The notes under the pieces were generated by a model that was not told where the DNA came from, did no database searches, and was given only the letters and a program-made list of their open reading frames with translations. 64,000 nucleotides of DNA, from the NCBI RefSeq assembly GCF_017426705.2, contig NZ_CP147251.1, positions 186,001-250,000 of the forward strand. Direction: 5' to 3'. Positions 26,436 through 36,375 of the stretch are shown piece after piece. Source of the stretch: Enterococcus sp. DIV2402 (GTDB lineage Bacteria; Bacillota; Bacilli; Lactobacillales; Enterococcaceae). The translations under genes were made by a program, and so were the position numbers. Positions within the stretch are counted from its first letter, which is position 1. Every line of letters starts with the position of its first letter.

Positions 26436-27550
26436 TTTTTGTACATAAAAACGTGACTTAACTCGCTTGCTAACTGTTGGATATTAGTCAAGGTTCGCTC
26501 TTTTTCCATCGCTTCTTTTAAAGAAATCGGGCCTTGTTGAATACTAAAAACGCCGAGTGTTACCTCGGTCATTTTCCCGATATCTCTCGTGCGGCTGCCA
26601 CACAAACCAATCACTGGTATACCAGCTTTTTTGGCAAGTTGCGCCACACCAAAGGGGACTTTCCCTTGGTCTGTTTGTCCATCCATTTTACCTTCTCCAG
26701 TAAAAATCAAATCTGCTTTTTGTAACTTCTCTTCTAATCGTATTATTTTTTGCAAAGTTACAAAACCAGGTGCAATTTTACCTCCTAAAACAATCACTGC
26801 ACCTCCCAAACCGCCTGCTGCTCCAGAACCAGAAATGGTAGCCAAATCTAAATTGGTCTGCTGCTTGATTTTTTTAGCGACAAGTTGTGCTTGTTGCTCC
26901 ATTTCACTAACTGTATTTTTAGAGGCTCCTTTTTGTGGTGCAAAAATTTCGGCAAATCCTTTTTTACCTAGGTAAGGGTTGGTAACATCTGCTAATGCTA
27001 CTAATTCCACATTATTCAACTCCCCTTGAAGTCCTTTTAAATCAACATTATTAATATTTATTAGTGGATTACCTTCCTCACTTCCTTCAATGATTGCACC
27101 AAGGGACTGCAATAGTCCTAATCCACCATCAGATGTTGCACTACCACCTAAAGTTAAATAAATTTGTGTGACACGGTGAGCTAGTGCATCTTGAATAACT
27201 TTGCCTAATCCATAAGAAGAGGTTTGGCGAATTACAGTATCTGAAACTTCAACTAAATGAATCCCTATAAAAACAGCTGATTCAATTACAGCAATCTCTT
27301 GACCTTCAAAGCGACTCAATAAGTATTGACCGGTAATCGGTTTTCCTAAGGGATCTTGCGTTGTTACACTTTGCCATGTCCCGCCTAATTCTGCATAAAT
27401 AGCTGCCATTGTTCCTTCACCACCATCAGCAATCGGAATAGTGCATTTTTCTGTCCAAATTTCATCTGGTAACCCTGCTAAAACCGCCTGATTTAATTCT
27501 TCTGAGGTTGCACATCCTTTGAATGAATCAATCATTGCTACAACTTTCAT
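26429..27550 (-). CDS. glxK: Glycerate kinase, type I (GarK/GlxK)
   Basis: A 373-residue kinase phosphorylating glycerate. Family blocks visible are MIDSFKGCATSEELNQAV (N-terminus), PIADGGEGTMAA, LGGSATSDGGLGLLQSLGA, GSGAAGGLGGAVIVLGG and FTGEGKMDGQTDQGKVPFGV. The start at 27550 has AAGGAGG upstream and begins with the conserved MKVVAMIDSFKG; an in-frame ATG at 27589 would overlap it. It is a single gene; no glycerate transporter is adjacent. Confidence 0.92.
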   Translation of the reverse strand: MKVVAMIDSFKGCATSEELNQAVLAGLPDEIWTEKCTIPIADGGEGTMAAIYAELGGTWQSVTTQDPLGKPITGQYLLSRFEGQEIAVIESAVFIGIHLVEVSDTVIRQTSSYGLGKVIQDALAHRVTQIYLTLGGSATSDGGLGLLQSLGAIIEGSEEGNPLININNVDLKGLQGELNNVELVALADVTNPYLGKKGFAEIFAPQKGASKNTVSEMEQQAQLVAKKIKQQTNLDLATISGSGAAGGLGGAVIVLGGKIAPGFVTLQKIIRLEEKLQKADLIFTGEGKMDGQTDQGKVPFGVAQLAKKAGIPVIGLCGSRTRDIGKMTEVTLGVFSIQQGPISLKEAMEKERTLTNIQQLASELSHVFMYKKK

Positions 27551-27629
27551 ATCCTCACCTCCTTTTTGTTTATTATAATCTATTTTCATCCTTCATTGTC
27601 TTCTATTTATTGCTTAATTAAAGTCTAAA

Positions 27630-27666
27630 AAACCATTCATTCTGCATCAGACAGAATGAATGGTTT
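27630..27666 (-). terminator. Terminator after leuS
   Basis: A 15-bp perfect stem (AAACCATTCATTCTG and complement) followed on the minus strand by a T run. Confidence 0.85.
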
Positions 27667-27670
27667 GAAA

Positions 27671-30085
27671 TTAATTGGCTACGATATTTACTAATTTTCC
27701 AGGTACTGCAATTACTTTACGAATTGTTTTTCCGGCAATTTGTTCTTGAATAGTTGCATCGGCTTTCGCAATTGCTTCTAGCTCTTCACGGCTCGCTTCT
27801 GCTGGAACATTCACTTTAGCACGAACTTTACCGTTTACTTGTAAGACAATTTCAACTTCCTCTTCAACTAACGCTGCTTCATCGTAAGTTGGCCATGCAA
27901 CATAAGAAATAGCTTCTGTATTTCCTAAAATTGACCACAATTCTTCACCTAAATGTGGTGCAATTGGTGCAAGTAATTGGACAAATCCTTCGACATACTC
28001 ATAAGGAAGTGCATCGGCTTTATAGGCTTCATTCACAAAGACCATCATTTGAGAAATAGCCGTATTGAAATGCAAATGTTCAAAGTCTTCCGTAACTTTT
28101 TTAACGGTTTGATTGTACACTTTTGTTAATTTACCATCATTGAAAGTGGTAATTCGATCACGCATTTTACCGTTTTCGTCCACGATTAAACGCCATACAC
28201 GGTCAAGGAATTTACGGCTACCTTCTAAGCCATTTTCACTCCAAGCGATTGATGCATCCAATGGTCCCATAAACATTTCATATAAACGTAATGTATCAGC
28301 ACCATATTGCGCCACTACATCATCAGGGTTTACTACGTTTCCACGTGATTTAGACATTTTTTCATTGTTTGAACCTAAAATCATTCCTTGATTATATAGC
28401 TTTTGGAATGGTTCTTTGGTTGGCACTACGCCTAAATCATATAAGAATTTATGCCAGAAACGAGCATACAATAAGTGCAAGACTGCATGCTCTGCCCCGC
28501 CGATATAAATATCAACTGGTAACCAGCGTTCCAATTTTTCATAGTTAGCTAGTTCATTTTTATTATGTGGATCGATAAAACGTAAGAAATACCATGAGCT
28601 ACCAGCCCATTGTGGCATTGTATTGGTTTCACGACGACCTTTTTTACCAGTTTCAGGATCGATAACATTTACCCAGTCATCAATATTTGCCAATGGAGAT
28701 TCTCCAGTTCCACTTGGACGAATATCCTCCGTTTTTGGTAGACGTAATGGTAATTCTGATTCAGGTACAGTTGTTGTTGTGCCATCTTCCCAATGAATGA
28801 CTGGAATCGGTTCACCCCAATAACGTTGACGAGAGAATAACCAGTCACGTAGACGGTAGCTAACTTCTTGTTTTCCCACACCGTTTTCTTCCAACCATGC
28901 TACCATTTTGGCAATCGCATCTTCTTTATTCATGCCATCTAGAAAATCAGAATTGATATGCAAACCATCTTCAGTGAATGCTGCTACTTCTACATTGCCA
29001 CCTTCAAGGACAGGGATGATTTCCAAATCAAACGTTTTGGCAAATTCATAGTCACGCTCATCATGCGCAGGTACAGCCATAATGGCACCTGTTCCGTAAG
29101 TTGCCAGAACATAGTCAGCAATCCAAATTGGAATTTCTTTACCATTGACTGGATTAATCGCATATGCTCCAGTGAACACACCAGTTTTTTCTTTGGCTAA
29201 ATCTGTACGGTTCAAGTCTGATTTTTTTGAAGCTTCTTCAACATACGCATCAATGGCTGCTTTTTGTTCAGGAGTTGTAATTTCTTTCACTAACTCTAAT
29301 TCTGGAGCTAATACAGCATAGGTTGCTCCAAATAAAGTATCCGGACGCGTAGTGAAAACCGTAAAGTCTTTCTCTGTTCCTGCCACCTTGAAAGTGACAT
29401 TCGCACCGACTGAACGTCCAATCCAATTACGCTGCATGTCTTTAATGCTTTCTGGCCAATCTAGTTCTTCTAAATCATCCAATAAACGATCTGCATACGC
29501 AGTAATTTTTAACATCCATTGACGCATGGGTTTACGGACAACATCGTAGCCGCCACGTTCACTTTTCCCATCAATAACTTCTTCATTCGCAATAACTGTT
29601 CCTAATTCTGGCACCCAGTTTACCGCTACTTCAGCTTCATACGCCAAGCCTTTTTCATATAACTTTGTAAAAATCCATTGGGTCCATTTGTAGTAATCTG
29701 GATCAGTGGTATTAATTTCACGATTCCAGTCATAACTAAAACCTAAAGAATTGATTTGGCGACGGAATGTTTCGATATTTTTCTTTGTAAATTCAGCGGG
29801 ATCATTTCCTGTATCTAACGCATATTGTTCTGCTGGTAAACCAAATGCATCCCACCCCATTGGATGTAACACATTGTAGCCTTGGCTACGTTTAAAACGT
29901 GCTAAAATATCTGTTGCTGTATACCCTTCTGGATGCCCAACATGTAGTCCTTGACCAGACGGATACGGGAACATATCTAAAGCATAAAATTTTGGTTTAC
30001 CTGTTTCATCATGCGTGTTAAAGGTATTGTTTTTTGCCCAATACTTTTGCCATTTTTTTTCAATTTCTTTGTGATTATAATTCAC
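27671..30085 (-). CDS. leuS: Leucyl-tRNA synthetase
   Basis: An 804-residue class I synthetase charging tRNA-Leu. HIGH appears as HVGH in [19 protein letters not shown] and KMSKS as [12 protein letters not shown]; the CP1 editing domain (about residues 225-415) contains the threonine-rich stretch [19 protein letters not shown]. The start is GTG at 30085, because AAGGAGG is 9 bases upstream and the protein then begins with [15 protein letters not shown], matching the family; the frame open from 30169 runs through the T-box hairpins. Expression is under a T-box leader. Confidence 0.97.
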   Translation of the reverse strand: MNYNHKEIEKKWQKYWAKNNTFNTHDETGKPKFYALDMFPYPSGQGLHVGHPEGYTATDILARFKRSQGYNVLHPMGWDAFGLPAEQYALDTGNDPAEFTKKNIETFRRQINSLGFSYDWNREINTTDPDYYKWTQWIFTKLYEKGLAYEAEVAVNWVPELGTVIANEEVIDGKSERGGYDVVRKPMRQWMLKITAYADRLLDDLEELDWPESIKDMQRNWIGRSVGANVTFKVAGTEKDFTVFTTRPDTLFGATYAVLAPELELVKEITTPEQKAAIDAYVEEASKKSDLNRTDLAKEKTGVFTGAYAINPVNGKEIPIWIADYVLATYGTGAIMAVPAHDERDYEFAKTFDLEIIPVLEGGNVEVAAFTEDGLHINSDFLDGMNKEDAIAKMVAWLEENGVGKQEVSYRLRDWLFSRQRYWGEPIPVIHWEDGTTTTVPESELPLRLPKTEDIRPSGTGESPLANIDDWVNVIDPETGKKGRRETNTMPQWAGSSWYFLRFIDPHNKNELANYEKLERWLPVDIYIGGAEHAVLHLLYARFWHKFLYDLGVVPTKEPFQKLYNQGMILGSNNEKMSKSRGNVVNPDDVVAQYGADTLRLYEMFMGPLDASIAWSENGLEGSRKFLDRVWRLIVDENGKMRDRITTFNDGKLTKVYNQTVKKVTEDFEHLHFNTAISQMMVFVNEAYKADALPYEYVEGFVQLLAPIAPHLGEELWSILGNTEAISYVAWPTYDEAALVEEEVEIVLQVNGKVRAKVNVPAEASREELEAIAKADATIQEQIAGKTIRKVIAVPGKLVNIVAN

Positions 30086-30102
30086 TACTTGACTCCTCCT
30101 TA

Positions 30103-30374
30103 ATAAAATAAAAAGCCCTATAAGAAGCACAAAAAAGCCTCTTATAGGACGTAATTGACGTGGTACCACCTATATTTGTTGGACATGCTCCAACCTCAAA
30201 CGTTGTAACGGTCGTCACCGTATTTTCTCTACACACTTTTTGTAAAGCTTTAAGAAAATAATACACTCAAAGGCGAGTTCAACGGGTCTTTTGTACATTC
30301 CCACCAACCATGTACTCTCTAACAAAAAGGACACCACCTACTACTCCTTTTCAAACGCGCATAAGTCATTATTG
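30103..30374 (-). promoter_or_regulatory. T-box riboswitch (Leu), leuS leader
   Basis: Read on the minus strand. The T-box sequence AGGTGGTACCACG is at 30159-30171, and the terminator stem (CCTATAAGA and complement, then TTTTTATTTT) is at 30117-30148. Stem I has AGAGAG and GGTTGGTGGGAATG. The specifier codon CTC (Leu) is at 30275-30277 in GAACTCGCCTTTGAG. Uncharged tRNA-Leu would stabilise the antiterminator and turn leuS on. Confidence 0.93.
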
Positions 30375-30379
30375 AGTTC

Positions 30380-30408
30380 ATACTATCAAAAAAGTGACTT
30401 GAATTCAA
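30380..30408 (-). promoter_or_regulatory. Promoter of leuS
   Basis: -35 TTGAAT (30403-30408), 17-bp spacer, -10 TAGTAT (30380-30385), just upstream of the T-box. Confidence 0.75.
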
Positions 30409-30409
30409 T

Positions 30410-31336
30410 TTATTTCTTTTTATTTTTCTGGGTTTCTTGAAAATCAATGAAATATTTTTTCAAGTTTGTTAAAAAGGCTTCACCTATTCCTGATATTCTG
30501 CGACTTTTCTTTTTAATCATGACCATTTTATTTTCGGGTGAGTTCGCTAAAGGAATTAAAACAATCCCTTGACTACGTGGATCCTCCACTAAACCAGAAC
30601 CTGAACCATACGCATCTGTCCGCTGTAAAATCCCAGTGAGTGTCGCTCGGTCACTCGTATGAATTACCTGGGTAATTCCTGGGAAATCAATTAAATCTTC
30701 AGCAAAATAGGTATAATTATTTGTTTCTTGTGTAAAACGAACTTGCGAATAATCATGTAAATCTGATAATTCAATCACTGATTTAGTCGCTAACGGATGA
30801 CCTTCTCTCATAAAGATATGCGTCTGGAAAGTAGTTAAAATCTCATACTCTAATTCGCCGTTTTCTAACAATCGACTTAAACCAGCTTGATTGGAATCAT
30901 TAAATAATAAAATACCAAATTCACTTCGATACTGCTCTACATCTTTAATGACATTTAAAGTAGTACTTTCGAAAATTCGAAAATCATTATAATCTGGAAA
31001 ATTTTGAATTAATTGACTAATCATAATCGATAGAAAATCATAATGTTGACTAGAAATAGAAAAATGTTTTTCGTTCTCTTCATTTGCTAAGTAACGATTT
31101 TCTAATAACTCAACTTGAGCCAAAATTGGCTGTGTGTATTGAAAGAAATCCATCCCTTCAGAGGTCAATGAGGCTCCTTGTCTGGTGCGTTCAAAGAGTT
31201 GGACATCTAATTCTTTTTCTAATTCTTTAATAGCATGGGAAAGGCTTGGTTGCGAAATATATAATTTTTTAGCTGCTTCTCGAAAACTACCATTATTGGC
31301 AATTGCTGCGACATAGCGCATTTGTTGAATATTCAA
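30410..31336 (-). CDS. LysR-family transcriptional regulator
   Basis: A 308-residue regulator. The winged HTH is at residues 1-60 (MRYVAAIANNGSFREAAKKL, YISQPSLSHAIKELEKELDV), followed by the effector-binding domain. The start is a TTG at 31336 with GGAGG 8 bases upstream; the first internal ATG would cut into the HTH. The stop lies at the leuS promoter. No divergent target gene is adjacent, so its regulon is unknown; relatives in lactic acid bacteria are CysB/CpsY-like. Confidence 0.88.
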   Translation of the reverse strand: MNIQQMRYVAAIANNGSFREAAKKLYISQPSLSHAIKELEKELDVQLFERTRQGASLTSEGMDFFQYTQPILAQVELLENRYLANEENEKHFSISSQHYDFLSIMISQLIQNFPDYNDFRIFESTTLNVIKDVEQYRSEFGILLFNDSNQAGLSRLLENGELEYEILTTFQTHIFMREGHPLATKSVIELSDLHDYSQVRFTQETNNYTYFAEDLIDFPGITQVIHTSDRATLTGILQRTDAYGSGSGLVEDPRSQGIVLIPLANSPENKMVMIKKKSRRISGIGEAFLTNLKKYFIDFQETQKNKKK

Positions 31337-31498
31337 TCACTTTTCCTCCCGGTTCATTGCATTTATTTTCTATAGTAACGAACCACTTGTTGACTGGTCA
31401 ATCTTTTTTTCTTTTCTCTTCTTTAAAATTTTTTCTATATAACAAATCTTATGATTAAATTTTAACGACTTTAGTGTTAAAATAAGATGAGAAACTTA

Positions 31499-31532
31499 TA
31501 AAAAAAGCACTTTCTTTTACGAAAGTGCCTTT
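31499..31532 (-). terminator. Terminator after the autolysin gene
   Basis: Stem GCACTTTC...GAAAGTGC followed on the minus strand by a T-rich run. The rest of 31337-31625 shows no gene. Confidence 0.75.
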
Positions 31533-31625
31533 CAATCAATCTTTTATCGGTTTCTGAGTTTTGAAAATAATTTTGTTTAATTCATGAATTTTTGTGAAAA
31601 ATCAAACTTTATCTACATGTTGCAA

Positions 31626-33869
31626 CTAAGCAACTTTTAATGTTTGACCTGGATAAATAAAATTATTCTCTAAGTTGTTCCAACTACTTAGCTCATCAAT
31701 CGTGATTCCAAATTTATCTGAAATTAACCAAACGGAATCGCCTGACTGAACTTTGTATGTTGTTACATTAGCATTATTGTTTGTATTTACGTTGGTAGTT
31801 GGTGTAGCTGGTGTAGTTGATTGGTTCGACTGATTGGCAGAAGTCGAATTACCTTTTACAATCAATGTTTGACCTGGATAGATGAAATTATTTTGGATAT
31901 TATTCCAACTACATAATTCGTCTATTGTTATACCAAACTTATCAGCAATCAGCCAAACAGATTCACCCGATTGAACCGTATATTTATCAGTGTTATTGTT
32001 GGTTTGTGACACTGACGGTTGTGTTGGTGTTGTCGGTGTGGTTGACTGATTAGGTTGGCTCGACTGATTGGCAGAGGTCGAGTCTCCTTTTGCTACAGTT
32101 AATGTTTGACCTGGGTAGATAAAGTTATCTTGAATGCCATTTAAACGAATTAACTCATCCATTGACATCCCGTGTTTATCAGCAACTGACCATACAGACT
32201 CACCTGATTGTACAGTATATGTTCCTTGTCCACCTGTGTTTGCTGTTGGTGTTGATGGTGTACTTGGAGTAGGTGTACTTGTACTAGCTGAATTTCCTTT
32301 TGCTACGTTTAATGTTTGGCCTGGATAGATAAAGTTATCTTGAATGCCATTTAAACGAATTAACTCATCCATTGACATCCCGTGTTTATCAGCAACTAAC
32401 CATACAGAGTCTCCTGACTTCACTGTATATGTCCCTTGACTTGCAGTGTTGCTATTTGGCGTTGTCGTAGTGTTTGATTGGTTTGACTGATTAGTAGAAG
32501 TTGAACTACCTTTTGCTACAGTTAATGTTTGACCTGGATAGATGAAGTTATCTTGAATGCCATTTAAACGAATTAATTCATCCATTGTCATGCCATGTTT
32601 GTCAGCAACTAACCATACGGAATCTCCTGATTTTACGGTATAAGTTCCTTCACTACCCGTATTTTTATTAGGTGTTGATGGTGTACTTGATTGGCTCGAT
32701 TGATTGGCAGAAGTCGAACCACTTTTTGCTACGGTCAATGTTTGACCTGGATAGATGAAGTTATCTTGAATGCCATTTAAACGAATTAATTCATCCATTG
32801 TCATGCCATGTTTGTCAGCAACTAACCATACAGAATCTCCTGATTGAACTTTATAAGTTCCTTGAGTACCTGTGTTTGTTGTTGGCGTTGATGGTTTGTT
32901 TGATTGACTTGGTGTACTTGGTTGGCTTGGTTTGTTCACAGCACTAGAATCACTACTTGAAACAATCAATGTTTGACCTGGATAAATAAAATTGTTTTGA
33001 ATACCATTTAAACTGATTAACTCATCCATTGTCATGCCATGTTTATTAGCAACTAACCATACAGAGTCTCCTGATTGAACTTTGTAGCTTTGACCATTGG
33101 CAGATGGCTTAGAAGGTGTAGATGTTTTGTTACCAGATTCTGTATTGGTATTTGTGTTTGTTTTATTGTTTGTATTTGTTGTTCCGCTAGAACTTCCCGA
33201 AGTTGCAGAATCATAACGTGTTAAATCATAACTTTCAATTACGCTGTTTAGCGCACTTGCATAATTAGGTGCAGTAGCGTAACGACCTGTTAACCACTCA
33301 GTAGCATCACGATAAGAAGAAGTATTACTTTTCCATGCACCAGAATAATAATAAACACCTGGCTGTAAAGATACATTTTTTAATGTATTGGCGTTGTCTT
33401 GAAACGATTCTGTAAATGAAGGGTATTTTCTAAATGGTTCTTTCATGGTTACCCATTGCCCATTCAAATATTCTTGTGTATTCATATACACCGTTTCACC
33501 ATTGTAACTACCTTTAATCCCAAATAAATTATGATAGGGTGATTGCGATAGTCCGCTTTGTCCCCAACCACTTTCAATAACCGCTTGAGCAATCATCACT
33601 GATGCATATAAATTATTCGGTCCAGCAATTGATTGGGCATGTGAAGCTAATTGTTCGATATATGCATTAGAATTTGTTGAAGAATAGACAGCAGTTTGTT
33701 GAGACTCATTTTCAGCAGCTTCTACTTCAACACTCGGTAATAACGGTGTTGCAACAGAAATTGCTGTAACAGTGCTTCCTAAGACTGCCGCGCTTTTTTT
33801 CATATTACGATATAAAAGCGGATGCTGTTCTATTCTTTTAAGTTCTTTTCTTGATAAAGTCTTCTCCAT
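31626..33869 (-). CDS. LysM-repeat peptidoglycan hydrolase (AtlA/Mur-2-like)
   Basis: A 747-residue secreted autolysin. The start at 33869 has GGAGG upstream. The N-terminus carries the ELKRIEQHPLLYRNMKKSA stretch and a hydrophobic signal segment ending near EVEAAE. The catalytic domain at about residues 68-215 is the glucosaminidase/lysozyme-like fold, with the putative catalytic Glu in QAVIESGWGQSGLSQSPYHN. Seven LysM modules follow (each YKVQSGDSVWLVADKHGMTM then DELI..NGIQ..FIYPGQTL), joined by Ser/Thr/Asn/Gln/Pro linkers; E. hirae Mur-2 and E. faecalis AtlA carry about six. LysM binds GlcNAc-containing glycan. The protein is expected to act at the septum in daughter-cell separation. The final LysM ends exactly at the C-terminus. 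Confidence 0.92.
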   Translation of the reverse strand: MEKTLSRKELKRIEQHPLLYRNMKKSAAVLGSTVTAISVATPLLPSVEVEAAENESQQTAVYSSTNSNAYIEQLASHAQSIAGPNNLYASVMIAQAVIESGWGQSGLSQSPYHNLFGIKGSYNGETVYMNTQEYLNGQWVTMKEPFRKYPSFTESFQDNANTLKNVSLQPGVYYYSGAWKSNTSSYRDATEWLTGRYATAPNYASALNSVIESYDLTRYDSATSGSSSGTTNTNNKTNTNTNTESGNKTSTPSKPSANGQSYKVQSGDSVWLVANKHGMTMDELISLNGIQNNFIYPGQTLIVSSSDSSAVNKPSQPSTPSQSNKPSTPTTNTGTQGTYKVQSGDSVWLVADKHGMTMDELIRLNGIQDNFIYPGQTLTVAKSGSTSANQSSQSSTPSTPNKNTGSEGTYTVKSGDSVWLVADKHGMTMDELIRLNGIQDNFIYPGQTLTVAKGSSTSTNQSNQSNTTTTPNSNTASQGTYTVKSGDSVWLVADKHGMSMDELIRLNGIQDNFIYPGQTLNVAKGNSASTSTPTPSTPSTPTANTGGQGTYTVQSGESVWSVADKHGMSMDELIRLNGIQDNFIYPGQTLTVAKGDSTSANQSSQPNQSTTPTTPTQPSVSQTNNNTDKYTVQSGESVWLIADKFGITIDELCSWNNIQNNFIYPGQTLIVKGNSTSANQSNQSTTPATPTTNVNTNNNANVTTYKVQSGDSVWLISDKFGITIDELSSWNNLENNFIYPGQTLKVA
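31635..33090 (-). repeat. Seven tandem LysM-coding repeats
   Basis: Units of about 43 codons are separated by variable 20-40 codon linkers. The middle units (about 32090-32830) are nearly identical at DNA level over stretches of tens of bases, so recombination can change copy number. Confidence 0.9.
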
Positions 33870-34098
33870 TTTTTGACCTCCATTTTTTTTAATACATTTT
33901 TTAGTATACAGGTTATTTTTTCTTAATAAAAGTTTAAACATCTCAAAACTCAAATTGTAAAATACTTGTAATATGTACATTTCTACACATCCATCACAAC
34001 CCTTGTCACATCAGTATTTATTTCCATTTTTACATTCGATTTTAAATTAATTTATTATGGGGAAATTGACATGTATTTTTCATTATAGAAACGGTCTA

Positions 34099-34107
34099 TG
34101 CTATAAT
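34099..34107 (+). promoter_or_regulatory. Extended -10 promoter of the PAP2 gene
   Basis: TG-C-TATAAT lies 36 bp before the ATG. Confidence 0.6.
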
Positions 34108-34143
34108 GTATTCGTTAATTTGAATAAATATAGAGGAGCTTTT

Positions 34144-34794
34144 ATGAATAATAAATTATACACTCAATTTGTGGGCAGTTGCTCACTCGTTCTTTTTGCT
34201 TTTTTAGGTTATGTTGTTAGGTTTTACCCTGGGTGGATCCAACCATTTGATCAATTTATAACAAATGGTATTCGCTCTTTATATCCAACATGGACCCCTT
34301 TTTTTCTTTGGATTACTAAATTTGCTAATCCTAGCACCATGGTTATATTATTTTTAGCATTGCTTTTTGTTTTATTATATGGAAAACGCTATGCAGAAGC
34401 CGCCTGGTTTTCCCTAGGTATTATTGGGATTGCGGGCATTTTTAATCCTTTGATTAAATTGTTGTTTATGCGTGAGCGTCCTACATTAGAGCATTTAGTA
34501 ACCGAGCATAGTTATAGTTTCCCCAGCGGTCATTCAACGGGAAGTATGGTACTGTATGGAACGTTAATTTTCTTGATAGCCCTATTTATCCAAAACAGAT
34601 ATTTAAAACTTGGCCTCCAGATAATTTTAGGTAGCTGTATTTTATTAATTGGAATTAGTCGCGTCTATCTAGGTGTCCATTTCCCTAGTGACATTATTGG
34701 CGGTTTTTCTCTGGGCTTAGGTTGGCTATTATTGAGCTATCCCTATTACCAAAAACAACGCTTCATTTGGCGCTTTAAAAATAAGCAGCTTTAA
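34144..34794 (+). CDS. PAP2-family membrane phosphatase
   Basis: A 216-residue membrane protein with six predicted helices. All three phosphatase motifs are present: KLLFMRERPT, FPSGHSTGSM and SRVYLGVHFPSD. Relatives dephosphorylate undecaprenyl pyrophosphate or phosphatidylglycerol phosphate; the substrate here is not resolved. Start at 34144 with GAGGAG upstream. It is followed 23 bp later by ytqA. Confidence 0.9.
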   Translation: MNNKLYTQFVGSCSLVLFAFLGYVVRFYPGWIQPFDQFITNGIRSLYPTWTPFFLWITKFANPSTMVILFLALLFVLLYGKRYAEAAWFSLGIIGIAGIFNPLIKLLFMRERPTLEHLVTEHSYSFPSGHSTGSMVLYGTLIFLIALFIQNRYLKLGLQIILGSCILLIGISRVYLGVHFPSDIIGGFSLGLGWLLLSYPYYQKQRFIWRFKNKQL

Positions 34795-34817
34795 CAAGTA
34801 GAAAGTGAGCAAATAGT

Positions 34818-35801
34818 ATGAATCCCTTTATCTATGCAGAAGATAAAAATAAACGTTACCACTCTTGGAATTACGCACTACGTCAAGAGTTTGGTAGTAA
34901 AATTTTTAAAGTAGTTATTGATGGTGGGTTTGATTGTCCTAATCGCGATGGCACTGTTGCACATGGTGGCTGTACTTTTTGTAGTGTTTCTGGTTCTGGA
35001 GATATGATTTTAGCTCCTGAAGACCCACTACCTGTTCAATTTAATAAAGAAATTCAACGGATGCATAAAAAATGGCCTCATGTCGATCAATACATTGTCT
35101 ACTTCCAAAATTTTACAAATACACATGCGCCTCTTGCTGATATTAAAGCACGTTTTGAACAAGTCATTAATTTACCTGGAGTGGTCGGTTTATCGATTGG
35201 TACACGGCCCGACTGCTTACCAGATGATGTCGTGGATTACTTAGCAGAATTAAATGAGCGTCTGTATCTTTGGGTAGAATTAGGTTTACAAACAACTTTT
35301 GAGGATACAAGTCGCTTAATCAATCGTGCCCACGATTATCAAACCTACCTTGATGGTGTGGCTAAATTGCGTAAACACCAAATTCGAGTTTGCACACACT
35401 TAATTAATGGCTTACCGCAAGAAACGCCTGAAATGATGCTAGAAAATGTACGACGAACAATTTTAGATTCAGACATTCAAGGAATTAAATTGCATTTACT
35501 TCACTTAATGCGTAATACACGAATGCTGCGTGATTATCATGAAGGGCGATTACAATTACTCTCTCTTGAAAAATACGTAGAAATTACTTGTAATCAACTA
35601 GAAATGATTCCTGAAGAAATTATTATTCATCGTTTAACAGGAGATGCACCCCGTGATACTCTTGTTGGACCAATGTGGAGTCTAAAAAAGTGGGAAGCCT
35701 TAAATGCGATTGATGAAGAATTATTACGAAGAAATTCTTACCAAGGTAAATTCAACGTGCGAAAGGAAGTTTTACATGCTACAAACAGCCTTGCATTTTA
35801 G
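34818..35801 (+). CDS. ytqA: Radical SAM protein of the YtqA/TIGR01212 family
   Basis: A 327-residue radical SAM enzyme with the family's unusual cluster motif C-x11-C-x2-C (FDCPNRDGTVAHGGCTFC, about residues 40-57). YtqA has recently been linked with YtqB to the mnm5 wobble-uridine modification of tRNA in Gram-positive bacteria (proposed name MnmL). The next gene, ytqB, starts 26 bp inside this one, which supports a shared pathway. The start at 34818 lies after GAAAGTGAG, a weak ribosome-binding site. Confidence 0.9.
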   Translation: MNPFIYAEDKNKRYHSWNYALRQEFGSKIFKVVIDGGFDCPNRDGTVAHGGCTFCSVSGSGDMILAPEDPLPVQFNKEIQRMHKKWPHVDQYIVYFQNFTNTHAPLADIKARFEQVINLPGVVGLSIGTRPDCLPDDVVDYLAELNERLYLWVELGLQTTFEDTSRLINRAHDYQTYLDGVAKLRKHQIRVCTHLINGLPQETPEMMLENVRRTILDSDIQGIKLHLLHLMRNTRMLRDYHEGRLQLLSLEKYVEITCNQLEMIPEEIIIHRLTGDAPRDTLVGPMWSLKKWEALNAIDEELLRRNSYQGKFNVRKEVLHATNSLAF

Positions 35802-36336
35802 CCATACATTATTAAAAGAAATCGTTCAGCCTGGACAACATGTAGTGGATGCGACAATGGGCAACGGAAGTGACACCGTATTTCTAGCTGAACTAGTAGG
35901 TAAAAAAGGGCGAGTTTATGCTTTTGATATTCAAGAACAAGCCTTACAATCCACACAAAAACGCTTGGATGAAAAGGCTTTGGAATACCAAGTAACACTT
36001 ATCCATGATGGGCATCAGCATCTAGAAAATTACCTAGGTAAAGAAGAAATTCATGCTGCTGTCTTTAATTTAGGTTATCTACCAAAAAGCGACAAAAAAG
36101 TGATTACCTTACCTGAAACAACGCAACAAGCCTTAGATAGTTGCTTACAATACCTTGCTCGTAAGGGACGGATTATCATTGTTGCTTATTATGGGCATGA
36201 AGGTGGCCAAGCAGAATTAACCACCGTAGCGAATTATTGTCAAAAACTACCACAAAAAGAATACAATGTATTAACTTATCAATTTATCAATCAAAAAAAT
36301 CAACCACCAATTTTATTTTGTATCGAGAAAAAATAA
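35776..36336 (+). CDS. ytqB: Class I SAM methyltransferase YtqB (tRNA wobble-uridine methyltransferase, MnmM-like)
   Basis: A 186-residue Rossmann methyltransferase. The SAM-binding motif is VVDATMGNGSDTVFLAELVG (about residues 23-42) and the second motif VYAFDIQEQAL follows. The catalytic-type motif FNLGYLPKSDK is typical of YtqB. The family was annotated as rRNA methylase and has more recently been assigned to the final methylation of nm5(s2)U34 to mnm5(s2)U in tRNA. The start at 35776 has AAAGGAAG upstream; the longer frame from 35704 lies inside ytqA. Confidence 0.9.
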   Translation: MLQTALHFSHTLLKEIVQPGQHVVDATMGNGSDTVFLAELVGKKGRVYAFDIQEQALQSTQKRLDEKALEYQVTLIHDGHQHLENYLGKEEIHAAVFNLGYLPKSDKKVITLPETTQQALDSCLQYLARKGRIIIVAYYGHEGGQAELTTVANYCQKLPQKEYNVLTYQFINQKNQPPILFCIEKK

Positions 36337-36375
36337 GCAAGACAGCTGACATCTTTAAGGTGTCAGTTGTCTTGC
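36337..36375. terminator. Bidirectional terminator after ytqB
   Basis: A 15-bp stem with one G-T pair (GCAAGACAGCTGACA and complement), between convergent genes; overlaps the last codons of the MerR gene. Confidence 0.75.

Noticed and set aside
31635..33090. Repeats checked as a possible CRISPR array
   Set aside because: They are in-frame LysM codons with variable linker lengths; no cas gene is near.
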